Source: CAWUIO01 sp963922455 (lineage in GTDB: Bacteria; Bacteroidota; Bacteroidia; Cytophagales; Microscillaceae). From it: 53,631 nucleotides of DNA. Made by a program: the position numbers and the translations under genes. The notes below the pieces were generated by a model. The model had not been told where the DNA came from and did no database searches. It saw only the letters and a list, made by a program, of their open reading frames with translations. Shown here one piece after another: positions 7,485 through 15,735 of this stretch (position 1 is its first letter; every line of letters starts with the position of its first letter). Location of the stretch: assembly GCA_963922455.1 (NCBI GenBank), contig CAWUIO010000038.1:1-53631 (forward strand). Reading direction: 5' to 3'.

Positions 7485-9173
7485 TTAGTAACCTGCAGCC
7501 TGGCCGTCTTTACGAGACTCGGATGCCCCGTAGTAGACCCCTTGCTCGGCGTCGTACATGATGGCTTGGTATCCCCCGTAAATACCGCGGGCATACTGTA
7601 CCCTATGTCCCTTGGCCATCAATTGCCGGATCACCTCGTAATCAAAGCCACTCTCCATCCGAATAAGGCCTCGGCCTTCAGCGGGGAAGCCCGTAGGAGT
7701 GGAGGAACCCGTATGGTCAAAACGGGGGGCATCTCCCGCTTCTTGGAGGTTCATGCCAAAGTCTAACATATTCATAATGATTTGAACGTGCCCTTGAGGT
7801 TGAAAATCTCCCCCCATCACCCCAAAACTGATGTAGGGTTTATTGTCCTTGGTCACAAAAGCCGGTATGATGGTGTGGAATGGGCGTTTACCCGGCTCAA
7901 ACGTGTTGGATTGTCCCTCGACTAAGCTAAATAATTCGCCCCGGTCTTGTAGCATAAAGCCTAAACCGGGCGGCACCATGCCTGATCCCATCCCCCTGTA
8001 GTTGCTCTGAATGAAAGAAACCATATTGCCGTATTGGTCGGCGGTGGTGAGATAGATGGTTTCCCCGGCACTGATTTGTCCGGCATCATAATTACCGGCC
8101 CGGTTATCCTGGATAAGCTTACGACGTTGGGCGGCATATTCTTTGGAGATAAGCTGCTCCACAGGAACTTTGGCAAACTCCATATCGGCGTAGTAACGGG
8201 CCCGGTCCTCAAAGACTAACTTTTTAGCTTCGGTGAAATAGTGTAGGTGCTCGGCGCTTCCAAACGAAATCTTAGAAAAATCATAGGCCTCTAAAATATT
8301 GAGCATTTGAAGGGCCGCAATTCCTTGTCCGTTGGGGGGCAATTCCCAAACATCATAGCCCCGGTAATTGGTAGATACAGGCTCTATCCACTCAGATGTA
8401 TGTCCGGCAAAGTCGGATACTTCTAGGAACCCACCTTGCTCTTTGATAAATTTTGAAATGGTTTGGGCTATTTCTCCTTTATAAAAAGCATCCCGGCCTC
8501 CTTGGGCTATTTTTTTATAGGTATTGGCTAGAAAAGGGTTTTTAAAAATATCGCCTTTTTGGGGCACTTTACCATTCATTGTATAGGTCTCCTTAACGTT
8601 GGGATATTGACGGGAGAAGCGCTTAACAGAACCGTTAAAATAATAAGCGATCAACTCTGTCAAGGGGAAGCCTTCTTCAGCGTAGGCAATAGCAGGAGAC
8701 AAAACTTCTTCCATCTTCAGCTTCCCAAAGCGCTCGTGTAAGTTAAACCACCCATCTACGCAGCCCGGAACCGTAACGGGTAATGGACCGTAAGAAGGGA
8801 TTTTCTGCATGTCTTTATCCTTGAAGTATTGCAAAGTGAGGGCCTTGGGTGAACGGCCGCTGGCATTCAACCCGTATAGTTTTTGGGTTTTTGCATCCCA
8901 AACAATGGCAAAAAGGTCTCCCCCGATACCAGAACCGGTAGGCTCCATAAGGCCTAGGCAGGCATTGGCCGCTATGGCTGCATCGATGGCTGTCCCTCCC
9001 TTTTTTAAAATATCTAATCCTACTTGGCTAGCCAGTGGGTGACTGGTGGCAACCATCCCGTTTTTGGCGATGACTTCAGAACGGGTAGCATAATTTTTTC
9101 CGGTAATCCGGTCTTGGGCACTCAGGATGCTTAGGCTGAGGCAAACAGTGATGAGAAAAGTAAAAATTCGCAT
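7485..9173 (-). CDS. ggt: Gamma-glutamyltransferase (glutathione hydrolase)
   Basis: The 562-residue precursor has a signal peptide (MRIFTFLITVCLSLSILSAQ) and spans the whole GGT family. The large-subunit start motif GMVATSHPLAS, the GGTAIDAAIAAN stretch and EPTGSGIGGDLFAIVWD are present. The autoprocessing site is in AGETIYLTTADQYGNMVSF, where Thr372 is the expected N-terminal nucleophile of the small subunit, and DRGELF, GGDFQPQGHVQIIMNMLD and DAPRFDH follow. The enzyme is predicted to hydrolyse or transfer the gamma-glutamyl group of glutathione and related peptides in the periplasm. The gene is separated by 89 bases from the SiaB-like gene upstream on the same strand. The start is an ATG and the length is normal for the family. 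Confidence 0.95.
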   Translation of the reverse strand: MRIFTFLITVCLSLSILSAQDRITGKNYATRSEVIAKNGMVATSHPLASQVGLDILKKGGTAIDAAIAANACLGLMEPTGSGIGGDLFAIVWDAKTQKLYGLNASGRSPKALTLQYFKDKDMQKIPSYGPLPVTVPGCVDGWFNLHERFGKLKMEEVLSPAIAYAEEGFPLTELIAYYFNGSVKRFSRQYPNVKETYTMNGKVPQKGDIFKNPFLANTYKKIAQGGRDAFYKGEIAQTISKFIKEQGGFLEVSDFAGHTSEWIEPVSTNYRGYDVWELPPNGQGIAALQMLNILEAYDFSKISFGSAEHLHYFTEAKKLVFEDRARYYADMEFAKVPVEQLISKEYAAQRRKLIQDNRAGNYDAGQISAGETIYLTTADQYGNMVSFIQSNYRGMGSGMVPPGLGFMLQDRGELFSLVEGQSNTFEPGKRPFHTIIPAFVTKDNKPYISFGVMGGDFQPQGHVQIIMNMLDFGMNLQEAGDAPRFDHTGSSTPTGFPAEGRGLIRMESGFDYEVIRQLMAKGHRVQYARGIYGGYQAIMYDAEQGVYYGASESRKDGQAAGY

Positions 9174-9262
9174 ATTCCTTTCATTTGATGGGCAATGTAT
9201 GGGAAATTAAGCAAATTCAAGAGGAAATGGAAATACAATTGGTAAGAGTAGGAGAGAGCGGT

Positions 9263-9811
9263 TTATTCTTTGCCAATTTGAACACTTAAAGAAAAGAAAG
9301 AATAGTTTTTATCTACTTCGTGTTCATTGAGATGTAGAGTACCTCCAGTTACGAGGGCAACTTGTATAAGACCAAAACCAGCACCCTGACTAACTGTAGT
9401 CTGGGGACGGCTGCGCATGATTCGTTTATAATCCCGTAGACCTTCTCGGTCTAATTTGTTAATTACATTACATTGTGTAATTAATTCCCGAACGTGTTCC
9501 TTTTTGACCAAGTTTCCACAAGCAAAACGATAGGCATCTGGTAATTCGGAAATGACGATGGTGCCTACCCGATCATCTTTTTTTCCGTAGCGGATGCGTT
9601 CTTCTGAATAGAAAGATATATTCTGGGCTAGCTCAATAAAGATGGCAAAAATCTTTTTGGAAATACGAGAAGAGTCATTAAACTTGGCGCGGATGTCCTG
9701 TCCGATTTCATAAATGACCAAATCGCTTACGGGACCTTTGTAGCTAATGATAATATCACTAGGCTCTTCTGTAGGCGTATAATAGTTTAATAGGCTAAAC
9801 TCCTGCTCCAT
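9263..9811 (-). CDS. SiaB-family (DUF6272) serine/threonine kinase-like protein
   Basis: The 182-residue cytoplasmic protein has no signal peptide. About 55-75 contains ISKKIFAIFIELAQNISFYS, the N-box-like helix of this GHKL-fold family (E-x-x-Q-N), and 140-160 contains VSQGAGFGLIQVALVTGG, the glycine-rich ATP-lid region. This is the pattern of SiaB, the kinase that in Pseudomonas aeruginosa phosphorylates the partner SiaC and thereby controls a diguanylate cyclase. A SiaC-family protein is encoded at 42900-43469, about 33 kb away, not next door. No SiaA-type phosphatase or GGDEF protein is visible in this window. The function in this organism is inferred from family only. Confidence 0.75.
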   Translation of the reverse strand: MEQEFSLLNYYTPTEEPSDIIISYKGPVSDLVIYEIGQDIRAKFNDSSRISKKIFAIFIELAQNISFYSEERIRYGKKDDRVGTIVISELPDAYRFACGNLVKKEHVRELITQCNVINKLDREGLRDYKRIMRSRPQTTVSQGAGFGLIQVALVTGGTLHLNEHEVDKNYSFFSLSVQIGKE

Positions 9812-9982
9812 AGCTACCTTTAAAAATAATTAAACAAACTGTTGAAAGCTTGGGATTTGCCCAATGGTCAATTTTTTGAGCCTTCAAGAACTTGGGTTCT
9901 TACCCATAAACTTTTCAAAAACTACACCAGTTTTAGTGGGCGTGTTTCAAAGGGAATCAATTCGCCTTTTTAAATCCTTGTT

Positions 9983-10822
9983 CTATCGGGGATGGCGGGC
10001 CCGATAAGGTCTACGGGCTTTCAAATAACCAGGTTTTAGATGCCTTTTGTAAAAGAGCGTAGGAATAGAGACTAATTTCCTAAAATGAGGTTCCCGTACG
10101 GCAAAATGAAGGTGGGGAGTAGTAGACCAACCCGTATTGCCACTCAAGGCCACCACTTCACCTGCGTTCACTCTCTGGCCCAGATCTACCAATACTCCTT
10201 CATATTGTAAATGGTAATAGTATGCAAAGCTTCCATCGTCATGCATAATGATGAGGTAGTTGGCTTGACGGGCAAAATCGGAAGTTTTTCCTCCTTTTTG
10301 AGAGTCTTCTTTAAGATCAACCACAATACCAGAGCGGGCAGCGCAAATTTTTGAACCTTCTTTCATTTTAAAATCTAAGGCAAACTGGCGTCTATGGGAG
10401 AACTTTCCATCATAGCCTTGTATAATCCAATGCTTTTCCCCTTCGGGATAAGGGATGTAATAGCCATAAGAACGATCTATTTTAGCCTTTTGTGGGTCAC
10501 CCCAGGTATGACGATAGCGATACCTTACTTTACTTGAGTCGGCATATCTGAGCTGGACGTGTAGTAGGGTATCGCTGGATGTGTGAGGAGGCAAAATAAA
10601 ATCCTGAGCAATAGTGCGAGGAGCTACTATCAAGTGGGTATCTACAATTCGAAGATACACCTGGATCGGGGCCGGACTGAGGTTTTGAGCCCAAAACGTC
10701 AAAGTGCCTTGCTTGACCCGGGAGTGTAAACGAAAGCCCTTGGATTGGGCCGATATTTGGGAAAGGGAAAAAGTGAAGACGAAAAAAATGGCTAAAAGGA
10801 GCGTGTAGACTGGTTTAAACAA
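9983..10822 (-). CDS. M23 (LytM-like) peptidase, secreted
   Basis: The frame is open from 10891, where a TTG overlaps the upstream regulator gene by 29 bases, but no ATG is available. I prefer the TTG at 10822, which gives MFKPVYTLLLAIFFVFTFSL and a signal peptide ending ISAQ; the longer form cannot be excluded. The C-terminal half is an M23 metallopeptidase: HRRQFALDF (His...Asp zinc ligands), the long conserved strand GSKICAARSGIVVDL, then YYYHLQYEGVLVDLGQRVNAG and the HLH ligand in STTPHLHFAV. It is predicted to cleave or bind peptidoglycan peptides in the periplasm. About 120 residues of beta-rich sequence precede the catalytic domain. It is probably cotranscribed with the Crp-like gene upstream, whose stop codon is at 10863. 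Confidence 0.8.
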   Translation of the reverse strand: MFKPVYTLLLAIFFVFTFSLSQISAQSKGFRLHSRVKQGTLTFWAQNLSPAPIQVYLRIVDTHLIVAPRTIAQDFILPPHTSSDTLLHVQLRYADSSKVRYRYRHTWGDPQKAKIDRSYGYYIPYPEGEKHWIIQGYDGKFSHRRQFALDFKMKEGSKICAARSGIVVDLKEDSQKGGKTSDFARQANYLIIMHDDGSFAYYYHLQYEGVLVDLGQRVNAGEVVALSGNTGWSTTPHLHFAVREPHFRKLVSIPTLFYKRHLKPGYLKARRPYRARHPR

Positions 10823-10862
10823 AGTAGTTGAAATAAGTTTTTTTATAAGGCTACTAGTTTTA

Positions 10863-11498
10863 TCATACGGCGTAAGAGGCAAAGTTTTCAATGGCGCTAG
10901 GGTTCAAAATTCGGATGAGGTTCCCTGATTTTTGAATCCAGCCATTCTCATTTAGTTCATTTAAGGCCTTTTCCAAATACGTGGTAGAAACTCCCAAAAA
11001 CTGCGCAAACTGGGGCAGTGGCTGGGAAAAATCAATTGCCTCTTCCCTGTCGGGGACATATGTCTTAAAAAAATCACAAATGACTAAGGCAATTTTTTGC
11101 TTGGGGGACTTATTGAAAAATTGCAGGTTTCTCCGCTCAATATGATTGACCTCGCGACATAATTCTTGAATAATCATGATTTTTATGGGAGGCTTTTGAT
11201 TGAGAAATTCCTGAATATTGTCTATATCAAGACGCTTTAAGTGGATAGTATCCAAACATTGAGAGGATTCGTGATAAACCCCACGATGTATAGCGTTTAA
11301 TCCTAATATTTGTCCACTCCGGGCAAATCTGGGCAAAGACTTACTCTTTTCTTTGCTAAAAAGTAAAACCCGGCCAGAAACCAATTTGTACACAAACTTT
11401 ACGGGATTGCCTTCTTCATAAAGCGAAGTAGGCTCCATCAGTTGAAGTGAGGTACCGGTTTTATTAAATAATTCTTTCAGACTCTCAAACTGCGACAT
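10863..11498 (-). CDS. Crp/Fnr-family regulator with cyclic-nucleotide-binding-like domain
   Basis: The protein has 211 residues. The N-terminal part (about 15-110) is a cNMP-binding-like beta barrel with EEGNPVKFVYKLVSGRVLLFS and a G-Q-I-L-G turn, but the phosphate-binding cassette of true CRP (G-E-x-x-L-x-x-x-x-R-S/T) is not evident, so cAMP binding is doubtful. A long dimerisation helix follows (IKIMIIQELCREVNHIERRN) and then a winged helix at about 160-205, with recognition region FAQFLGVSTTYLEKALNELN. The gene heads a likely two-gene unit with the M23 peptidase. Its regulon is unknown. Confidence 0.75.
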   Translation of the reverse strand: MSQFESLKELFNKTGTSLQLMEPTSLYEEGNPVKFVYKLVSGRVLLFSKEKSKSLPRFARSGQILGLNAIHRGVYHESSQCLDTIHLKRLDIDNIQEFLNQKPPIKIMIIQELCREVNHIERRNLQFFNKSPKQKIALVICDFFKTYVPDREEAIDFSQPLPQFAQFLGVSTTYLEKALNELNENGWIQKSGNLIRILNPSAIENFASYAV

Positions 11499-11621
11499 AA
11501 TCTGGAAATTTTATTACCAAAGCCAAATTATAATAATTCCCTGGGCAATAAAATGATTATTATCAGGACTACTTTTGACCTATAATCCTAACGTGATTTT
11601 ATTTAATTAAAAACAAATTTC

Positions 11622-12347
11622 TTAATAATTTGAATTATTCGCAATTTTATCTAAGAGCTTGACATTCAGAAGGGAGATCTTTTTGCCTTTTAACTCAATA
11701 ATTTCATTCTTTTTAAACTCAGATAAGGAACGAATTAAGGTTTCGGTAGCGGTTCCTACCAGATTGGCAATATCTTCCCGGGATAGCGATACATTAATGG
11801 TTTTTTGATCGTCTTCGTAGCCATAAAAATTACGGAGCATAAGCAGGGTTTCGGCGACGCGTTCTTTGACCGTTTTTTGGGCCATATCGGCTATTTTACA
11901 CTCGGCCGCGGCCAAATCGTGGGTGAGCATATCCATGAGCTTGGAGGTCAAGTTATTACTTTTTTGTAAAGTACTCATGAACAGATTTTTAGGAATGAAG
12001 CAAACCCGGCAATCTTCCAGGGCCATAGCCGAGACTTCATATTTCTCGCCAGATACTAAGGAACGATAGCCTAAAACGTCCCCTTCCCGGGCCAAACGAA
12101 GGATATGCTCCTTGCCAGTTTCGGCCGTTTTGTAGACTTTTACCTTGCCTTGGTAAATACCAAAAAGACCTAGGGGGTAGTTATTCTCATGAAAAATGAT
12201 GCTCCCTTTGCGGTAAACATTTATATTCTTTTGCGAAGATATTTCGTGTAAATAGCAACTTTCCAGCGAAGAAAAGACACACTCGCCTCTCACTTCACAA
12301 ACATCACAATCTGGAACTTTACTACTAAAATCCAATTTGGTTTTCAT
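11622..12347 (-). CDS. FNR-type oxygen-responsive Crp/Fnr regulator
   Basis: The 241-residue protein has the full Crp/Fnr layout: N-terminal Cys cluster, cNMP-like barrel (about 40-125), dimer helix and HTH (about 185-215, LSREDIANLVGTATETLIRS). Cysteines 14, 17 and 23 have exactly the spacing of FNR C20-x2-C23-x5-C29, and Cys116 in ALEDCRVCFIPK aligns with FNR Cys122 (ALE..-V-C-E-I-P). The four ligands of an oxygen-labile [4Fe-4S] cluster are therefore all present. In the recognition helix the E-x-x-x-R positions are kept. By family, it would switch gene expression between aerobic and low-oxygen growth. The ATG at 12347 is clear. A second Crp/Fnr gene lies 123 bases downstream on the same strand. 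Confidence 0.85.
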   Translation of the reverse strand: MKTKLDFSSKVPDCDVCEVRGECVFSSLESCYLHEISSQKNINVYRKGSIIFHENNYPLGLFGIYQGKVKVYKTAETGKEHILRLAREGDVLGYRSLVSGEKYEVSAMALEDCRVCFIPKNLFMSTLQKSNNLTSKLMDMLTHDLAAAECKIADMAQKTVKERVAETLLMLRNFYGYEDDQKTINVSLSREDIANLVGTATETLIRSLSEFKKNEIIELKGKKISLLNVKLLDKIANNSNY

Positions 12348-12488
12348 AGGGCAGCAGTATGAAGATGGTTAGTAACCTTTATATGAATAAATTTAAATAC
12401 TAATTAGTGAAAATTCAACTTTTATCCAGTATTTGTTTAATCTTTGTTGGAAAAAAATGGGGTAAAAATACAACAAAGTGGAGCGTTT

Positions 12489-13475
12489 CTAGGTATCCAA
12501 CTGCATGATGATCTTTCCCTTATTTTGATTGGTCTCCATATATTGATGGGCCTTGACAACCTCCTTCCAAGAAAATACAGTATCAATGATCGGCTTTAGC
12601 TGTCCTTGGGCAAATTTTGGAAGGGCATAGGCTATAAATTCGGCGGCAAGTTTTCTTTGATAAGCTAAGGAGCGGGCTCTTAGGGTAGATCCTTTGATGT
12701 GTAATCTTTTGCGCAAAATAGGGATCATATTGAATTGATCTACCGTGACCCCTCCCATCAAGGCCAAAAGAACTAGTCTGCCATCTGGGTTAAGCAATTC
12801 AATATTTTGATGCCAGTAAGCGGCAGCAATAAAGTCTATAATCAAATCTACTCCTTTTCCCTCATTAACTGTCTGAACTAATTCAAGGAAATCTTGGCTC
12901 TTATAATCAATACAGTGATGGGCCCCTAGGTTTTTACAAATTTCATGCTTACTGGCAGAAGCCGTACAGAATATTTTGGCCCCTTCTTCCCGGGCAATTT
13001 GAATAGCTGCAGTACCTACTCCACTAGCCCCCGCGTGGATTAAGATACTTTCCTCATTTTTTAAGTGGCCCAGCCAAAAAATAGCTTGGTAGGCCGTAAG
13101 AAAGACCTCCGGGATAGCGGCTGCTTGAGTAAAATCCCAGGTCTCGGGTATTGGCCAGGCCATTTGCTCATCGATAAGGGCATATTCGGCGTAAGCGCCA
13201 CCGGGGACTAAGCCAAAAACCCGGTCACCCGGCTTATGGATGCGACAAGCCTCCCCACACGCGCTTACGATCCCCGAAATTTCCAATCCTAATATTTCAC
13301 TGGCTCCAGGGGGAGGTGGATAAAGCCCTTGCCTTTGCATGGTGTCGGCCCGGTTGAGCGCAGTCGCTTTTACTTCCACCAATATTTGATTGGGCCCAGG
13401 ACTGGGGCGTGCTGCTTCTCCCAATTGGAGTACTTCGGGGCCGCCAAATGCATTTTGAATAATAGCTCGCATCAT
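12489..13475 (-). CDS. Zinc-independent quinone oxidoreductase (PIG3/QOR-like MDR family)
   Basis: This 328-residue medium-chain dehydrogenase/reductase has the GroES-like N-terminal domain (LVEVKATALNRADTMQRQGL, then YPPPPGASEILGLEISG), lacks the catalytic zinc ligands of alcohol dehydrogenases, and has the Rossmann motif in ESILIHAGASGVGTAAIQIA. The segment NRADTMQRQG.YPPPPG is characteristic of the PIG3/TP53I3 branch. It is expected to reduce quinones or enones with NADPH. Two consecutive ATGs (13475 and 13472) are equally good starts. It stands between the FNR-type regulator and a divergent dehydrogenase gene at 13643. Confidence 0.88.
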   Translation of the reverse strand: MMRAIIQNAFGGPEVLQLGEAARPSPGPNQILVEVKATALNRADTMQRQGLYPPPPGASEILGLEISGIVSACGEACRIHKPGDRVFGLVPGGAYAEYALIDEQMAWPIPETWDFTQAAAIPEVFLTAYQAIFWLGHLKNEESILIHAGASGVGTAAIQIAREEGAKIFCTASASKHEICKNLGAHHCIDYKSQDFLELVQTVNEGKGVDLIIDFIAAAYWHQNIELLNPDGRLVLLALMGGVTVDQFNMIPILRKRLHIKGSTLRARSLAYQRKLAAEFIAYALPKFAQGQLKPIIDTVFSWKEVVKAHQYMETNQNKGKIIMQLDT

Positions 13476-13642
13476 AATTTTATAAAGTAAAGGGTGAGCA
13501 GGAAACTAATTTAATGATTTGTTCAAGATTAAGCCTATTCTTCTGTAAAGATTAAATTCTATTGTTAAGAATCCTGGCCATATATTTTTTAGCCGCCCCC
13601 ATGAAATCTAGCTACTTCAGGATTAATTCTTATATTCAGAGC

Positions 13643-14590
13643 ATGAATATTGTTGTTATTGATGGATATACCCTCAACCCGGGTGACCTGAGTTGGGAAC
13701 CCCTACAAGAGTTAGGAAATGTAAGGCATTATGACCGTACTCCAGGATCAGAAATTATCGCCCGGTGCCGGGATGCTGAAGTAGTCATTACCAATAAAGT
13801 ACCCTTCTCAGCTGAGACTTTGAGCGGTTTGCCCCATTTGAAATACCTAGGGGTAAGTGCTACCGGGTATAATATGGTAGATCTCGAAGCCTTAAATTTA
13901 AGGAAGATTGCCTTGACCAATGTCCCCGATTATGGAAGTGCCGCCGTGGCTCAACATACCATAGCCTTGATTTTGGCCCTTAGCAACCGTGTTGAGCGGC
14001 ACAGTGAGGAAGTACACCAAGGAGTATGGAGTCAAAAGTCTGATTTTACCTACTGGAACCAACCCATCTTTGAGTTATTTGCTAAGACTTTAGGACTCCT
14101 AGGCTTAGGGAAGATTGGACGGAGGGTGGCTCATATTGCTCATGCCATGGGTATGGAAGTACAATACTGTACCCCCCAAAAAAAAGAAGGGGTCCCGTAT
14201 CTGTATACCTCACGGGAAGAGATTTTTCGTACCAGCGATATCGTAAGCATACACACCCCGCTTACGCCTGAAACAGAAAAAATGGTCGATACCCACTTAC
14301 TCCGGCTTATGCCCTCGCATGCTTTGCTTATCAATACCTCCCGGGGCGGTCTTATACACGAAGAAGACCTAGCCGAAGCCTTAAAATCAGGGCAGATTGG
14401 AGGGGCTGGGCTTGATGTTTTAAGTCAGGAACCTCCCCCTCAGGACCATCCCTTATTGGGCTGTCCCAGGCTTATCATTACCCCTCACAATGCTTGGGGA
14501 GCCATGGAGTCACGGCAAAGACTTTTAGACCAAGTGATTGGCAATCTGCGGGTTTACCTCAAAGGGGGAAGCCTAAATCGAATTATTTAA
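13643..14590 (+). CDS. D-2-hydroxyacid dehydrogenase, NAD-dependent
   Basis: The ATG at 13643 (MNIVVIDGYTLNPGDLSWEP) is chosen over a TTG at 13562 because it begins exactly at the first conserved strand; the product has 315 residues, normal for the family. The catalytic domain is followed by the nucleotide-binding motif LGLLGLGKIGRRVAHIAHAM, then VSIHTPLTPETEKM, NTSRGGLIHEEDLAEAL and GLDVLSQEPPP. The proton-donor His lies in ITPHNAWGAMESRQRL. NVPDYGSAAVAQHT resembles glycerate dehydrogenase/hydroxypyruvate reductase members, so reduction of hydroxypyruvate or glyoxylate is plausible; it does not carry an ACT domain. It ends 6 bases from the stop of serC, tail to tail. Confidence 0.85.
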   Translation: MNIVVIDGYTLNPGDLSWEPLQELGNVRHYDRTPGSEIIARCRDAEVVITNKVPFSAETLSGLPHLKYLGVSATGYNMVDLEALNLRKIALTNVPDYGSAAVAQHTIALILALSNRVERHSEEVHQGVWSQKSDFTYWNQPIFELFAKTLGLLGLGKIGRRVAHIAHAMGMEVQYCTPQKKEGVPYLYTSREEIFRTSDIVSIHTPLTPETEKMVDTHLLRLMPSHALLINTSRGGLIHEEDLAEALKSGQIGGAGLDVLSQEPPPQDHPLLGCPRLIITPHNAWGAMESRQRLLDQVIGNLRVYLKGGSLNRII

Positions 14591-14596
14591 AATAGA

Positions 14597-15676
14597 TTAG
14601 AGTTTTTTCAGAAAATACAGCAGCTTTTCAAATTCAGCTGCTCGGATAGCTGGGAAATTGGCAATCCTAATTTGTTTTTCTTTCCAGTCTCTGTAGCCAC
14701 TCCCTAGTATCATCCCTCGGGATTGCGCTTTTTCTCTTATTTCTGAGGCTGGTTTTTCCGTGTTGGCTACAATGACCGTATCCGAGCGATGGGCCGGGTT
14801 TTGGACAAAAGGCTGAAATAGAGGATTTTCTTCCAAAACGGAATACAGGCTTTGGGCCCTGTCCTGGATTTCTTGGCGTATTGTATGAATCCCCTTTTCC
14901 AACATAGCCCGGGCCACTCGGCCCAGTAAATATATCCCTAGTACATTAGGGGTAGAAGGGCATTCAAACTTTTCGAAATACTTCCAATAATTGACCAATC
15001 GGTGATGGCTACCCGTGATGGCAGCTTTATTTTCCAAACTTTCCGCTCGGGCAAGGCACTTTTCATTGGCAATCCATACCCCTAAGCCGGCAGGAAGGCC
15101 AAATGCTTTTTGTACAGAAAAATAAGCAGAATCTACCTTACTAAAATCAAGGGCAGGGTAGGGGGCCGAAGAAACCATATCCACGGTGAGCAGACGGGTG
15201 GGGTATCGGTCTTTTAAGGCGTGAATATCGGCTACGGGCATTTGTACTCCCGAACTGGTTTCATTTTGCGTGATAGCCATAAAATCACACTTATAGTCTA
15301 CATCCAAAGCATCCACATCGAAGCCTTGACCAAAGGGTACTTCATGAACCACCGCCGGCTTTTTTAATTGAAGGGCCGCCTCTTTAAATTTATTAGAAAA
15401 CGAGCCATTTACTAGGTGGTAAGAAGATTCTTCCACACAGTTTAACAAGAGCTTTTCCCAGACTTCGGTGGCACTACCGGTAAAAAAAACGGCACTCCCT
15501 TGAGGTAAACCCAGCAAGGCTTTTAACGTTTCAAACGTATCTTGATAAATCGCCCGAAATTGATTGCTGCGATGAGAAATAGAAGGTATTTGCTCTTCCA
15601 GGGCTTGGTTTAAAAAATCGGAAACCCCTGGGTATAAAGCAGCTGGACCCGGGGTGAAATATAGTAGTTTACTCAC
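14597..15676 (-). CDS. serC: Phosphoserine aminotransferase
   Basis: This class V PLP aminotransferase has the PSAT signature LYFTPGPAALYPGVSDFL at its start and the Schiff-base lysine in SAYFSVQKAFGLPAGLGVW. It transfers an amino group from glutamate to 3-phosphohydroxypyruvate. The frame contains no ATG near the N-terminus: GTG at 15676 (giving VSKLLYFTPGP) fits the family start and is used here, while TTG at 15709 would add 11 residues. The gene lies directly downstream of the serA fusion on the same strand (26-60 bases depending on start), so serA and serC form an operon covering all three steps from 3-phosphoglycerate to serine. Confidence 0.88.
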   Translation of the reverse strand: MSKLLYFTPGPAALYPGVSDFLNQALEEQIPSISHRSNQFRAIYQDTFETLKALLGLPQGSAVFFTGSATEVWEKLLLNCVEESSYHLVNGSFSNKFKEAALQLKKPAVVHEVPFGQGFDVDALDVDYKCDFMAITQNETSSGVQMPVADIHALKDRYPTRLLTVDMVSSAPYPALDFSKVDSAYFSVQKAFGLPAGLGVWIANEKCLARAESLENKAAITGSHHRLVNYWKYFEKFECPSTPNVLGIYLLGRVARAMLEKGIHTIRQEIQDRAQSLYSVLEENPLFQPFVQNPAHRSDTVIVANTEKPASEIREKAQSRGMILGSGYRDWKEKQIRIANFPAIRAAEFEKLLYFLKKL

Positions 15677-15735
15677 TTTATTATTGTACTGGTTCTCTAT
15701 AAAACGCAAATTTAGGAGGCATGTTGTAACAAGAC

